This document shows, one piece after another, positions 5,891-6,025 of a DNA stretch of 6,025 bases. The position numbers were made by a program, and so were the translations under genes. This stretch comes from an uncultured Clostridia bacterium. Its GTDB lineage: Bacteria > Bacillota > Clostridia > Oscillospirales > Ruminococcaceae. Where the stretch lies: positions 1 through 6,025 of the forward strand of contig CAMNDR010000068.1 in assembly GCA_946535685.1 (NCBI GenBank), given 5' to 3'. The notes under the pieces are model-generated. The model saw nothing but the letters and a program-made list of their open reading frames with translations, was not told the origin of the DNA and searched no databases. Numbering within the stretch: the first letter of the stretch is position 1; every line of letters begins with the position of its first letter.

Positions 5891-5926
5891 AAAAAACGCC
5901 ATCGTATCTTAGCAATACGATGACGT
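5891..5926 (-). terminator. Rho-independent terminator of a gene beyond the right edge
   Basis: The minus-strand RNA forms a 12-bp stem (5926-5915 with 5907-5896, one G-U pair at 5923/5899) around a 7-nt loop. Six T residues (5896-5891) close the signal. The plus strand has an A-C mismatch at that pair and no T-run after the stem, so it works leftward. It insulates the hydrolase promoter from transcription coming from the right. Confidence 0.85.
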
Positions 5927-5960
5927 CACAGCTTGTCGATAAAGTCTGTTTTCTGGTGCT

Positions 5961-6025
5961 GGCGCACTGTGGAGCGCCCCTACCCCAACCCCTCCCCCAC
6001 TGGGGGAGGGGCTATATTGCGGGGC
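5961..6025. repeat. GC-rich palindromic, probably dispersed, non-coding repeat (truncated by window)
   Basis: Two inverted repeats lie in tandem. GGCGC/GCGCC (5961-5965 with 5974-5978) encloses an 8-nt loop. A perfect 10-bp stem CCCCTCCCCC/GGGGGAGGGG (5989-5998 with 6002-6011) has a 3-nt loop. GCCCC at 5976-5980 can also pair with GGGGC at 6021-6025, enclosing the second stem. No open reading frame or U-tract goes with it. Composition differs sharply from the flanking sequence, and similar CCCCTCCCCC palindromes occur as multicopy elements in gut Clostridia (from general familiarity, not checked). Positions 5927-5960 show nothing recognisable. Confidence 0.6.

Noticed and set aside
1..6025. 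CRISPR array, tRNA, rRNA, transposase or prophage genes
   Set aside because: I found no regularly spaced direct repeats, no cloverleaf-like sequence and no transposase or integrase motif on either strand.

Overview
This window looks like chromosomal DNA of a moderately GC-rich, low-redundancy Firmicute. I would guess a gut Clostridia of the Ruminococcus/Oscillospiraceae type. The grounds are textbook sigma-A promoters, strong AGGAGG-type ribosome binding sites, Rho-independent terminators with U-tracts, and protein sequences that resemble Firmicutes members of their families. The taxon is an inference. I recognise no species-specific marker. All supported genes lie on the minus strand, so transcription runs from right to left.

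Layout in the direction of transcription (high to low coordinates). The right edge (about 5961-6025) holds a very GC-rich palindromic sequence that looks like a dispersed non-coding repeat. A terminator at 5891-5926 closes a gene lying beyond the window. A consensus promoter directly abutting it (5861-5889) drives a membrane-anchored alpha/beta hydrolase (4743-5828). A 240-bp control region follows (4503-4742). It contains a perfect TTGACA-17-TATAAT promoter, a separated 12-bp inverted repeat that includes the -35 box, and an operator-like palindrome. Next comes a three-gene operon: a PMCA-type (P2B) Ca2+-translocating P-type ATPase (1875-4502), a canonical TerD/TerE-like protein (1241-1819) and a divergent, cysteine-rich TerZ-like protein (575-1174). 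A strong terminator ends it at 521-564. After another hairpin, a third and more divergent TerD-domain protein starts at 442 and runs off the left edge.

How the genes may work together: TerD-family domains are known Ca2+ binders, and the first two Ter proteins keep the acidic clusters of that site. Co-transcription with a dedicated Ca2+ exporter suggests a calcium-linked envelope or stress response module, in which the pump sets cytosolic Ca2+ and the TerD proteins bind or sense it. The co-orientation, short gaps (about 55-65 bp) and single strong promoter are visible in the sequence. The functional coupling is inference. The hydrolase has its own promoter and no obvious functional link, although I see no strong terminator between it and the operon.
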